A stretch of DNA of 64,000 nucleotides from Megamerina dolium (lineage: Eukaryota > Arthropoda > Insecta > Diptera > Megamerinidae). Of this stretch, positions 47,496 through 59,800 are shown one piece after another. Numbering within the stretch: position 1 is the first letter of the stretch; the number at the start of each line of letters is the position of its first letter. A program made the position numbers and the translations under genes. The notes beneath the pieces are model-generated. The model was not told where the DNA came from. It worked only from the letters and a program-made list of their open reading frames with translations, and did no database searches. The DNA is taken from positions 43,040,040 to 43,104,039 of the forward strand of contig OY978527.1 in NCBI GenBank assembly GCA_963854835.1. Reading direction: 5' to 3'.

Positions 47496-48215
47496 TATAG
47501 ATATGCACATATATGTAGTCATTGTATTACTCAGCTGATTCATGATGCGAGTATGCTTGTAGTATTTTAATCAAAGGCATGCGCAATGTTGAAGATAATG
47601 ACAAAGAAATGGATGTTTGTTTTGGTATTGAATAAATAGAATGCCGGTACGATTAATGTCTAGTAAAGTAAATATTGATATTAGCGAATGCAAAGGAGAC
47701 AACATTTTCATAAAACTATTTAGAATTAATGAAAAGCTTTTTGCAACGGAAGAGCTCTTACGTATGCAGATGTGTTTTTTTTTTATCTAACACATATGCT
47801 TAATTACTCATACGTAACGTGGTACATAAAATTAATTTACGCACATGCTTATTTATTTATATTTTAATATATTCATTGAGAAAAGCTAAAAATAAGTGAG
47901 CATTTATCTTCAGAGCAATCAATATAAATTAAAAATAATTAAAAGTATATACACGGACCAATGTAGTACAAGTGTATGACGGCAAATTTACTTATTGTCA
48001 CTTTTATCAATTACGGAAGCAATAATATACATATTATACATATGCATGCACTACATGTATCTACATTGTATATACGAATGTATGTATATACAAAAATATT
48101 GTTATTGAGAAAAACACATTTTCTAATGAAATATAATCAATAATCATTTCTTTATTGATATGCTAAATCATGTTCATGTACTGTACATCTTCATATGTAC
48201 TCGTGTATATATACC

Positions 48216-48290
<75 letters not shown>

Positions 48291-49399
48291 ATAAACAAAC
48301 ATATATACATTCCGACAACGAATTCGTTGTGAACATGACAAAACTGCATTAAACTGGTTTTATCAAGTCTTAAAAATTCGTATGACTACAATGGATTGAT
48401 ATCGTGTGTATATATATATGACTACCTACTGCAGCACATTAAAAGCATGTATTTTAAGTATTTTAAATAGTATGTACCTACACTCTCATCCATATTAATG
48501 ATATTATTACAAATTATATAGGTAGATACCTCTATATTTGCGTGCTCTTTTATTACTTCATATAAATCGTTTATTGTGAGATCTAAATAATTTGTTCTTA
48601 TTTTTATACACAATATCTACATATGTAGCTACTTGTTCATGTGTACTCGCAAATGTAGCACGTATAGTATGTAAATAAAAATAAAAACAATTTTTGTTTT
48701 AATATACAAGCCGGCACGAACAATAAATGACGATAATATTAAAGTATACTTTGAGGGACGTAATTAAAAAGCAGGGTGTTACAAATTTTTATAAATGCAT
48801 CTTTGAATTTTCTAGAAGCTAATATGTTTTATAGTCTGTACCGAGCTTCTAAGTAACTGGTTGAAGATCACTACGAAGATACAGAGAATCAAGATCTTGA
48901 TTAATCAAAACACATAGCATTCGAACGATTAGAATTTTGATTAATCAAACAATTATTCACTCTTGCATTTGAAATTTTTTTTAAAACAAAAATTTCCAAC
49001 TCACTCTTTTATTTGTTGCTTTGAAAAGCAAAGTAAACATGTACTTTGTATTAAAAAAATATTTAAAATATTTCCAGTAATTTTATTAAAATTATTCAAA
49101 TTTTCGTTTAATCGAATAACTGCAATTTGTGATTAATTAAACTAATGATTATTCTATTAATTTTATATTTGATGAAACGAACTTTTTGATTAATCGAATA
49201 ATTCATTAATCATATTATCTGATTAAACGATTAATCGCATCGACTTACTTTAAACGTTTATAAACTACTTAATATTTGATCTTTAACAAAATAATAATAG
49301 TAGGGAGTACTAAATACTGTTTCATACATTTAATGCTATAAAATTCAAGATAATGAATGTTTTTGTAAGAATTTTTTTTTTGATTTTGCAAATATTCAG
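47496..49399. other. AT-rich spacer with (AT)n run and dispersed repeat copy 3
   Basis: 48220-48287 is an uninterrupted AT dinucleotide run of ~68 bp. 48892-49240 is the third copy of the GATTAATC-rich repeat seen at 306-690 and 16762-17010. No gene is visible. Confidence 0.6.
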
Positions 49400-49743
49400 T
49401 CGGAATGTCTGCCTTTCGCCTTCATGCACGGTGGACTGGTCAATCATCAACAGCCGAATATATTTCGTCAATTGAAAAATTGGCCACAGCACGAATCAAA
49501 GCTATCTTAAGAAAATCTATGCTGAGGTATCTTTTATGGCAAACCATGTCCTCTAAAATTATCACAATTTTTAATCCAGTGTATTCAAATCAGAACCGTC
49601 AGAGGGCGGTCAGATTCAGAGGAAATGAATACTGCTAAATTGTGTTGGAGCCAGGTTTGGATAGTTCTATTTTTATGGGCTGGCGCGGAATCTTGCTCGA
49701 AAGCAAACATTAGAACAGAGAATAGTAAAGTGGTTTTACTATT
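49400..49743 (-). pseudogene. Mariner/Tc1-type transposase relic
   Basis: Minus-strand translation of ~49580-49700 reads FEQDSAPAHKNRTIQTWLQ then AVFISSESDRPL, clearly the second catalytic Asp region (QQDSAPAHK...) of an ITm-superfamily transposase. Upstream and downstream parts are lost or frameshifted. A SINE has inserted at its upstream side (49744). Confidence 0.75.
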
Positions 49744-50094
49744 CAGTGGCTCAGTGGTTAGTGCGTTGGCCTTCTGATCTGTAGGACGTGGGTCCAATCC
49801 CCGGCGGAAGCATAAATTTAATATCGAAAATATTTGTCCTTCGAACAGTGTCCACCTGTCGGCAAGCAATTAGCAATTCTTCCGGCAGTAACAATTTGCC
49901 ATGGAAACGCTTCTAAAAGAACTCTGTAACAAAGCTCAGAAAAGTGATGTCACAAAGGTTCTGCCGTTCGAAACCGGCTAAAATAAGTAGGTCCCTTCTA
50001 ATAGTGTCCAAAATTTAACAAGCACAATAGAACTGGAGAGAATCTCGATAAAAGAGCCCTTCGGAGCTTATAAGTGCCACATATTTATTTATTT
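49744..50094 (+). mobile_element. tRNA-derived SINE with 10-bp target-site duplication
   Basis: Same family as 23343-23704: box A GGCTCAGTGG, box B GGTCCAATCCC, common body (CACCTGTCGGCAAGCAATTA, AAGTGATGTCACAAAGGTTC) and a T-rich end. TTTTACTATT flanks it at 49734-49743 and 50095-50104. The first few bases of the head are missing. Confidence 0.9.
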
Positions 50095-50852
50095 TTTTAC
50101 TATTGCACACATACTAAGTTATTGCTACAATTCGCTCAATATCCTCTAAGAGTAAGTGCGTGATGCTATATATTTAATGGGTGAATACATACTGCAATTA
50201 TTGTATTTGAGATTTTACGGAATATGGTCTGGAAGAGCTTTAGTTTCAACAGAATAGTGTCATATACCACATTGCCCTATCGATTTCTTGAAGTAAGTAC
50301 TCGGTTGCAAGATTATCTCCATAAAAGAATCCCTTCACTGATCTCGAAGTATCATGTATAAAAATTTCACTCATCTGCACTATTATATATTTTTTTTTGG
50401 AGACTAATTGTAACGTACCGACTCAGACATTAATATTCGTAATCGCTTTTTGCAAAATCTTTTTTGGGTACGATTATGAACTATTCTTTAAAAAGTGGAA
50501 TAAGGGATGATTCCTTCCAAGACATAATATTTGTGGAAAATTACCATTGAAAACTGACCACATTTGAACATAAAATAAACAATACTCGTAAATATAAACT
50601 AAAGACATATTTCATTTTGAAGTTATAACTTTAATAATGCATAATTATTCCACAAATATAAAATTTTAAACAGTATTTTCGATATTGCTGAGCGAATCTT
50701 AATTAAATTATGTTTTAAGCAATTTTTAAATTCATATAAAGCAATTGGAAATAATTCGTTCACTTCATTCATTTTGTGACATTTGTGAGTTGGAAAAATG
50801 ATTTTACATATTATTTCGAATAAATTGGATTGTATGTACATTAATGATCTGA
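50095..50852. other. Spacer between SINE and transporter B
   Basis: AT-rich; the right part probably forms the 3' UTR of transporter B. Nothing else is supported. Confidence 0.4.
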
Positions 50853-52791
50853 CTATTTTGTTTCCAAATTATCAAAGGGCTTTTTAATAGATTTTGGTAG
50901 GAATAATGTAAGAATGCCAGCCATTATTAATAATGATGATGGAAGAATAATCGCTACCTCACAGTTGTCACTAAGAAGCGAACCAAATACTTCAGCGCCA
51001 ATTACACATCCAATGCGTCCCATCATCAAAGAAATGCAAACAGCCATGCTTCTACAATCATGAAATAAGTTCCATATGTAATGGGAGAATTTCGAATGGG
51101 GGTTTTCAAACTCACCTCAAACGCGTTGGGTAGATATTCACAGTAGCAGCAAGTACGACATTTACAGCAATACCGCATACGAATAGAATAATCTGCATAT
51201 ACATAGAAACCATTAATATATTGACAACGGCAGAGACAATTCCGCAAATACCACAAATACATAGAAGAAAAACTGCAACAAAAAATACACACTTAATTAT
51301 ACAATACATTTTGACAAAAAAACAATTAAAATTCATTGTTTTAAGTAAAATTTACAAGAGATAAATTTTTTGCTCAATTTGTTGAGTAAGATGCTAATAA
51401 CAGCGAAGCCTGCAACATATAGTGCTTCCAGTACTAATGCATTTTCATAAGTTGAGATTTCAAATTTCTCAATGCATACATCTGGGGTATGACGTTGAAA
51501 TATTTTCTCCTGTTTCACATGTATAACGTCACAGATGTAACTACGCTTTCCTGGATTCTCATTGATAAACTCGATAACACTGTTAATTATATGTGGGAAC
51601 CACATATACAAACCATTCGAGGTAATGAAAATCGAAAAAAATATAACACAAAACAGCAGAGTGAAGTGGACGTATTCACGATTAAATAGCGGTTGGGTTT
51701 GTTGCCACACCGTTCGGAATAATGCAATTATCACATTGGTACCGGGTTCACGGGAATGAGTCACAGCATCACTATCTTCGAGCACATGAGATACCTAACA
51801 GAGACAAAGTAAATGAATTTAGTATATAAAGTAGTAGCTTTTTATGAAAATCGTCTACATACAGGATAATTTTTGTGATCTTTTCCCGTATTCATATGAA
51901 AAATGTCTTGTAATATTGTGATAGTTTTTTCTTCTTCTCTCTGGCTCCATTCAAATTTCGGGCTCTCTGTTAGCATGAAAAGTCCCAAACCACTTAAAAA
52001 ACCAGACATACCACAAACAACAATAAATAGACGCCATGGTTTATAGGTGATATCCAAGTAAGGAATGTAGAATTTCCATTCCTGATTTATAACCAGCCAA
52101 GCCATAATTGGCATCATCAGAGAGACAATACATGATATTAATGAAGAGCCCATAATGGCACGCAAACGCTTTTTGTCAGTATGAAATTCACCCAAGTACG
52201 CAAATATTGTAGCTGAACCAGCTGATATACTATACGAATAAGATAGATAATTGAAAACCAATGATATATTGTACGATGAAACATTTCTGAAACTTACAAA
52301 ATTCCATTTAAAAAACGAAAAATGGTTAACATCCAGAAATTGGTGGAAAAACTCGAGAGGACCGTGAAAAGGAATCCAACAAATAGTGTGGGATGCATAA
52401 TCTTTTTTCTTCCTTTGGTGTCGGCAAGGAAGCCCCACAAATGAGAGCTAATTATTATACCGGCAAAAGAAATTGAACTCAAAATGCCACGTTGCTGTAT
52501 CGTCAGATTTAAATCACATTGTGATACTGGTAAAACGAAACTCATACCAAGATTTTCCAATAGAACATTACCAATTATTAGACCCGATATGAAGATGAGA
52601 AAATAATTATATTTGCCAAATTCTGTAATAAATGAATCAATCATAAATCGATTTAAAACAAATTTTGAAAACAATATTGAAAAAATTTAACTGACCTGTT
52701 GATTCCAATGCTGTATCAAAGCTTACCGGGTACTTATTATTAGATGATTCATCCGGCGAAACCTTGCTTGTTGTTACGGGTATAACATGAA
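50853..52791 (-). CDS. SV2-like MFS transporter B (first exon not assigned)
   Basis: Second tandem paralog. Exons 5' to 3': 52791-52696, 52622-52298, 52229-51863, 51794-51356, 51272-51116, 51051-50853; together ~527 residues without the first exon. Two exon lengths (96 and 325) and the 157-base penultimate exon equal those of transporter A. Motif A is intact (WGFLADTKGRKKIMHPT), as are SAGSATIFAYLGEFH and GLYMWFPHI, but the PESPKF motif has become TESPKF and the following residues differ (EWSQREEEK). The exon that carries the ATG must end with one base of a codon. A weak candidate is ATG-CAA-T at 54631-54625, followed by GTAAGA. It may be functionally diverged, but no frame break is seen. Confidence 0.85.
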
Positions 52792-52929
52792 CTGTTTGTT
52801 GTTAATAAACAATATAGGTAATATTTAAATGTTAAATTTTGCATTAATTAATTCATTTTTAATTAACAAATAAATTAATTAAAGTCACTAATATTAATTA
52901 TAGTTTCTATATGGAACCCAGAGTCATTT

Positions 52930-53420
52930 AAAATGATGCAAATCGAAAAAATAGCAAGATAAATATATTGGATTGGAGAAAAAGAATTCCATTATTATTT
53001 TTACGGTTCGTATTGTCCGATTTGGATAAAATATGCACTCTTTCTTTATATATTTTCTTGCTAGTTTTAAAAGTAACTTCATAATGCTGCTCTCTTTGAA
53101 GCAGTGATTGCTATTTGAGAAAATTTCAACTAATCGATTTTGACAATATTCTAGTGCTTCTAATTTCCTATCACCAAGGGTATTTTGCAACGATAAAAAC
53201 CAATGGAAATCACTTGGTGTCAGGTTCGATTCGGTCCAAAACTCCTCAAACAAGATGCCGGAGTTTCTGGCGAGTACCTAAAAATGAGTGGCCCGATTGT
53301 GGTCCGACTGTTGGCCAATTATGGCTGCTTCTGGTAAATTGCTAGCTTCGAATGTTCTGCTATAGGGATGTAGCTCATAGTAGATGATTCATTTTCAGTC
53401 CCACCAAATGCCCAGAAAAA
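52930..53420 (-). pseudogene. Mariner-like transposase C-terminal relic
   Basis: Minus-strand reading gives NLTPSDFHWFLSLQNTLGDR and, in another frame upstream, RQKLRHL and a WPTVGPQ-like stretch. These correspond to the mariner order (TRQKLREL..., SPDLAPSDYHLFRSLQ...). KIMEFFF and the rest are decayed. At least one frameshift and stops are present. It lies just upstream of transporter B exon 2. Confidence 0.7.
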
Positions 53421-56400
53421 TCTTCCAAGCTGATAATATTGGTTTGGTTTGAGCCGATTCACCGCGATTCATATTGGCTTATGTACATAATTCATTTCTC
53501 ATCCCCAATCAATTCGTGTAACATTCAAATATTAAACTTAATGCAGATAGTTTAAAAATGTTTATGGTTAATCATTAGCTCCTAGGCTATACTGTGACTT
53601 TTGACATACCTGTCTATTTCGATCATTACTTGTATTTTCGCCTTTGCTAAAGCAAACTTGTCAAATATACCGAATTACTCTTTGTCAAGTTCCATCTTTT
53701 ACAAACTATAACTCATATTTGAACCAACCAAGCTAAAAACTGTGAATATTCTTTTTAGTACGCAAAAATAATGGGTTTACTTTTTCGCAAATGTTTTAAA
53801 TTTTCATCAATTGACTTTATCATTAAAATCAAGATCAGGTTGTAGATGGCTACTATATTTAAATATATTTTTATACTTAATATTTATTATCCGTTTTAGA
53901 TTGGTACTATATTATTCAGTTTAACTATAAAAAGTTCTCTGAAAATTATGAATTCAATAGAATAAGTAAAAGTGGCCAAGTGTGAAAATTCAACAGGAAT
54001 TACTATTTTTAATTTCTTTACTATTTGATAGAGGCATAAAATCCAGATGTTGCACATTTTTTATCTCACCATCATTTTTATAGCTTATTACACCAAAAAG
54101 TACATCAATACAACACTCTGAATATTTTTGCACAGTGCAATCAAATGATGCTACATTTTATTGCCATTTTATTATAATTTTTTGTCGTTCTAAATATCAA
54201 TTACCGGAATGCAGATTAGATTTATCATCTAAGTCATCCATGTTGTTAAATATTTTTCCAACTATAAGAAACAATTACAATAACAAAGTGAAAAAGAAAA
54301 TGTTTATAAAAGAGCAAGTCTAAACTATTTACGAAATCTGACTAAAGCTTACTGAACTACCATAGAATAAGTTATCAATTTTATATAAACATCTATAATA
54401 TATGTATAAAATTAATGAATATTTAATATTGAAAATTGCTGCCACATTATAAAATAAGTAGTAACAAATACTGTAACCAAAAAGTAAAGTGAAACTTAAT
54501 TCAATATTTATGTGTAGTCACAAATTATTAATATACAGAAATTCCAAAAAAAAGACCATAATTATGGCCAGATAATTCAAGACGATTCTACAAGACGATA
54601 CAAGACGATAATGCAGCGTCTTACATTGCATTTGTTATTTGGGATCATTTCGCCAAAAATTGGACTTATCTCGTTCAGCAGCCATAGCATTCGGCAATTT
54701 CTTAGTTGCCAAGCCAAGTTGATAGTTATATCAGTGATTTAATCAGCGTGATTGAAAAATCGCTGTAGTAATTTCTACTGCTAGTGAACAGTTATAGTGA
54801 TTGGTGATTTTTGCACTAATATGATATTATATTTTGCTGTTAGTGATCATAATCGCTATAATGATTTCTACTGCTAGTTAATAGTAACAGTGACTCGTGA
54901 TTTTTGTACTAATATGTTATTTCGTGTTGAATTTTCGCTAACAGTGCTGAGTGTTGATATTTCTACTATCTTTATATTTCACTATGAATCAAAATCACTA
55001 TTGACGATATCTAACCAACAGAAGTATCGAATGGTGATTTTTTTGCAATACCTCTTTTCTCTGATATTGCAAAATCACTATATCGCTCATCACTAATATG
55101 CATATTTGTAAATATCGATATACAAATGGGGCGAAGAAACTTATAAGTATAAGAAGTTATATTTCAAGTATGCAACTTGTTACATCTTGATCTAATAATG
55201 GCTTATAGTGTATTTGCTTACTAAAATCTGTTTGTATATAAGAGTAAAATACAACACAGGAGCTCGTATAAGATAAAATAAAATAAATAGTGTTACATAA
55301 GTGTGTGGAACGCTCCCTTTTAATTAAAGTCATAAATCAGTGCTTACGTACTTTATTTTTTCGTAAGATTTTGTCATTACAAACTATATTTTTAAATCAT
55401 AAAAAATACAGTAGGTAGTCTGGCGCGAAGGTGGTGGTCTGATAAATCCGTGATAAACGAAACATAGAAATAATTTATTATACAAAAACTGACTACTTTT
55501 CATTAGACACTGGACACAAATGTTGTTGTTGTAGCAACTTTAACTTGTGTCATCGCTAAATCGTAAATTATTAAGACTCATTCGTGGCTTCCCTCCAAAG
55601 TTGTAGCTAAGTAAAATTAGTGAGGTGCAAGGGGCAGTTAAACGGGTGGATTATGTCGTGCGGTGATTGTCCGCAAGATAAATATTGAGGAACTTGCTGT
55701 ATCCCGACCTGAGCTGTGACGGGGTGCACCTAGTTTTCCTAGGCAATGATTTTTCTACTTTGACCCGGACGGAGGGAACTGTTGTTCTTCCGTTAAGGAC
55801 TATATATGCCATATATGAACGTGTCGCTGTTCGTCAGACTTCATATGTCGTCGTCGTAAATTGCCAGATCGTTACTGATGTGTCTTGGTAGTGTGGGGAG
55901 TGTCGTGAGAGTGCAATTTTGGTGTGTGTCCATGTGGCAGGCCCACCAGAACCGTTTGGATAACAGCTCCTTATGCTGTTTCGCCGTCATCGATGGTCTT
56001 ACTCTGTCATCAGGTGACCATTGGACACAAATCGTTTACGTCAGTGCCTTTTTTTTTCACATTTATATACAGAAATATACCGCAGATTATATTTTTAGAA
56101 TGGATGGATGGATGGAAGCGCCAATATTGCGAACCGCAATACAATCAATTTTGCTATTGAGTTTTCCCACTCTTTTGAGATGTTTACAATATCAGCTATC
56201 TCACTAAACTTCACTCGACGATCTTCCAAAACAATATTGTAAATTTTATTAATCACTTAATCAATCACGGACATCTCTAACGAAATTCGATAAACATTTT
56301 TAAATCATTTCATACAATTCTAGTATTTTATTGTGTAGTTGCATATATTAAATAATTTAAAAGAAGAAGATTGTTATGTACACATACATTTCTGTGTATG

Positions 56401-56801
56401 TTGATTTGAAAATTTTATTACAATCAGTTATTATTTACATATATGATGTTTTATAATCAGTATTTACATTTATATTCATAATATATTTACTATATATTGT
56501 AGTATATCTAATAAACTAGTGATAAATAGTATTATATAAATATAATCGTATGCAGTTGCTTATGTACATACCATATTATACATATGTAGATATTAAAAAA
56601 AACGTGTTCAGGTAAATAATATTGCAATCAGACTTATGAAATAAATTTAATTCTAAAACTACTACAGACTATTGCATGCAGTTCTATTGGTTTAATAAAA
56701 ATTAAAAAAATAAAATCATAAATAAATAAAATTCAGTTTCATTTCATTTGGTACTCTCTCACTTCTCCTTTCTTTGGTACTTGCTTCATATTGTTGTGTT
56801 A
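53421..56801. other. Spacer between transporters B and C
   Basis: It holds the ~92-bp tandem repeat at 54761-55040 and a GC-richer block at 55500-56050 whose short open frames lack domains; that block is probably a decayed transposable element. The rest is AT-rich. The first exon of transporter B may lie here. Confidence 0.4.
54761..55040 (+). repeat. ~92-bp degenerate tandem repeat, about three units
   Basis: CGCTGTAGTAATTTCTACTG at 54761, CGCTATAATGATTTCTACTG at 54854 and a weaker CGCTAACAGTG at ~54945 mark unit starts. TGATTTTTGCACTAATATG recurs as TGATTTTTGTACTAATATG. Confidence 0.7.
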
Positions 56802-59800
56802 TTAGTTCCCCGTCATGGAAATGAGACTGGTGCGTCGAGGTGATTCACCCTTATCGCCCAATTGTGCACCCTTTGGTATGAAGAAACCAAGAAAAGCGCT
56901 TATTATGAGTGTTGTCCCCGATAAAATAAAAGCTGTTTCACAATGATTGCTTATCAATGCCCCAACAACGTTAGCACCCACAACACTACCTAAGCGACCC
57001 ATCATTAGGGATATACAAACGGCCATTGCTCTAAGAATATTGAATAAAAATATTTGTTTGAAAAATTTATAACAATATAGAGGCATTAATATGAATTACC
57101 TGAGTCGCGTCGGATAAAGATCCACAGTGGCAGCACTTAGAACATTAATACCAAGGCCACAAAGTAAAAGCATCAAATATAAATAGATGGCAACCATGGG
57201 CATATTTACAAAAATTGCAGCAATACCACAAGCACCACAAACAACCAGACAAACAACTGTTAAGACAAATGTGAAAAATTAATTGCATCTCGTGTTCGTC
57301 TTGTAGTTACTTAGAACTTACACAAAATTGTCCTTTTGCCTATTGAATTGATTATGGCACCAATGAAGGCAAATCCCACAGCATAAAGAATTTCCAAAAC
57401 TAGGGAATGTTGATATGTTGAGATTTCTAATTTTTCATTACATTTCTCTACCATTACTGATGTGCTGTTGTCCGTATTGTAAGCGTTAGCAGCAGCTACT
57501 AGTTCCTGCTTGAAAATACTCTGCTGTTTATCATAGACAACATCGCAAATATATGTACGATTGCCGGGATTTTCATTCATGAACTCTGCAACAGTATTGA
57601 GAATGTGCGGGAACCACATATACATGCCATTCGAGGTGGCAAATATCCAAAATTGTATAGTACAAATAAGTGTGGTTGTGCGCATGTATTCACGATTGAA
57701 AAGTGGTTGTGTTTGATTCCACATCGAGCGGATTAGAGCTGTAGTGGCATTACCATTGCGATTACGTTTGATTTTTGGCCGCATAGCACTATCAATATCT
57801 TCAATCACATGATCAACCTAATGATGACAATACAAATATTTAATTGGCATTACTACAATTACAATAAGTTCATGATAGACATACCGGATAAGCATCTCGT
57901 GGTTTGCCTGTATTCATGTGGAAAATATTTCGTAATATTTTCAAAGTTTTCTCCTCCTCACCCTGACTCAGTAGGAATTTAGGACTTTCAGGTATTTTAA
58001 AGAGTGACAAACCGCACAGCAAGCCCGGTATGCCGCAGACAATAATAAATAAACGCCATGGCTTATAGACGAGTCCTCCCATAAATGGTATTGTCACACG
58101 CCATTCCTGATTGATGACCAACCAAGCGATGGCTGGCATCAACATCGCACCAACACCGAAAATAAATGCCGAACCCATAATGGCACGTGAACGATTTTTG
58201 GTTGTATGAAACTCACCCAAATAGGCATAAATCGTTGCAGAACCGCCTGAAATGCTACAAATGAAATCAACAGTACGTTAATATGTGTGATGCGAGTAAA
58301 AAGAATGTCATTAAATTACCAAAAGCCATTGATATAACGCATAATCACTAGCAACCAGAAATTTGTAGCAAAACTCGAAATAACGGTGACCAAAAAGCCC
58401 ACCAGCAATGTGGGACGTATTATATTCCTTCTCCCCGTGGTGTCAGCCAGAAAGCCCCACAAATGTGAACTACTAATAATGCCAGCAAAACCGATAGCAC
58501 TCAAAATACCGCGCTGTTGAATGGTCAGATTTAAATCACATTGTGAAACTGGTAATACAAAACTCATGCCCAATGTTTCCAAGAGAACATTGGCAAGTAT
58601 AAGACCCGATATGAATATCATGAAATAATTAAATTTTCCAAATTCTACAGAGAGATGAAATAAAAAATATTCATATACCATTATTTATATGTACTTGCAT
58701 CATTTGACCATTTAATCTACTCACTTGTCGATGCTAGGGCAATTTCAAAATATTCCGTATTTTTAGAGAAATCTACATTATTATCTGATAATACGTTCCC
58801 ACCTTCAATGGTTGCAACTGTAAGCTGCGCATTATCACCTGTAATTGTTATTTATTTAGAAATGTACATAAAAAATAATGTTAATAAAAGTAATAATAAT
58901 CATACGCTGTTATCTGTTATCTTGCATTTTATGAGTCATTAGGTTGTTCCATATGTATGCGATATTTATGGTATACTCGTGTATCTATTGTATATGTGTA
59001 AAGTTGATAAAATAATGACTGAGTTATGACGTCGTTCTACACAAAGTTCAAACTTGCAACTTTCAATTGCTCTAATAATTAGCGGGTATCAAACCAACTG
59101 TGTCGAATCACAACAAATCACTAATCACATTGGTATTCAATATCTCGTGTTTACAATGAGCATTAATGTGGTTCTTAGCTATGTATATGAAAAATAACGT
59201 TTGACTGCTTTTCTTATAATCATACTTCAACATCGGAAAGAGTAGATTCCTTTTAATGTTGCACAAAATTTAACACGCACAACAGTACTTAAAGAAATGC
59301 TCTAACAAAGAGCCCTTTAGGGCTTATAAGTGTCACATATTTATCTATTTTATTTTCTACTTAAACATCTTTATTTTTGTTTAATATTTACAAGAGCCAC
59401 TGAAGAAATTTTGTATAATTACAAAAAAAAAAAAAAAAAGATTACATTGTTTTTAAAAACGACAGACTTGTGTTCGAAGTTTATCTTATTTCTCGCCTGG
59501 AGGCTTGGGATGTTTTCAAAGTCCAACTGTGGCACCTTAATTAGCATCACTTAGCTTGAGCCTAATCTAACTTAATTTGAGATGAGGGCTTATGTTGGAA
59601 TAAACATTTTAAAAAATACCTAATTGAATGTCATCCTCTTTTTTCAATTCGATTCAATTGAATATTATGTATTTAATTTTCCTTGGTTTTTCTGTGTATA
59701 CTTGTACGTAAAAAAATATCCATATTATAGACTTCTTTTCAATGCAAATATTTCAAATATGAATAGAAAAGTCAATACAACTATATTGAATATGCCAAGT

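Noticed and set aside
48170..48352. 60-codon frame of alternating Ile/Tyr
   Set aside because: It is a translation of the (AT)n microsatellite.
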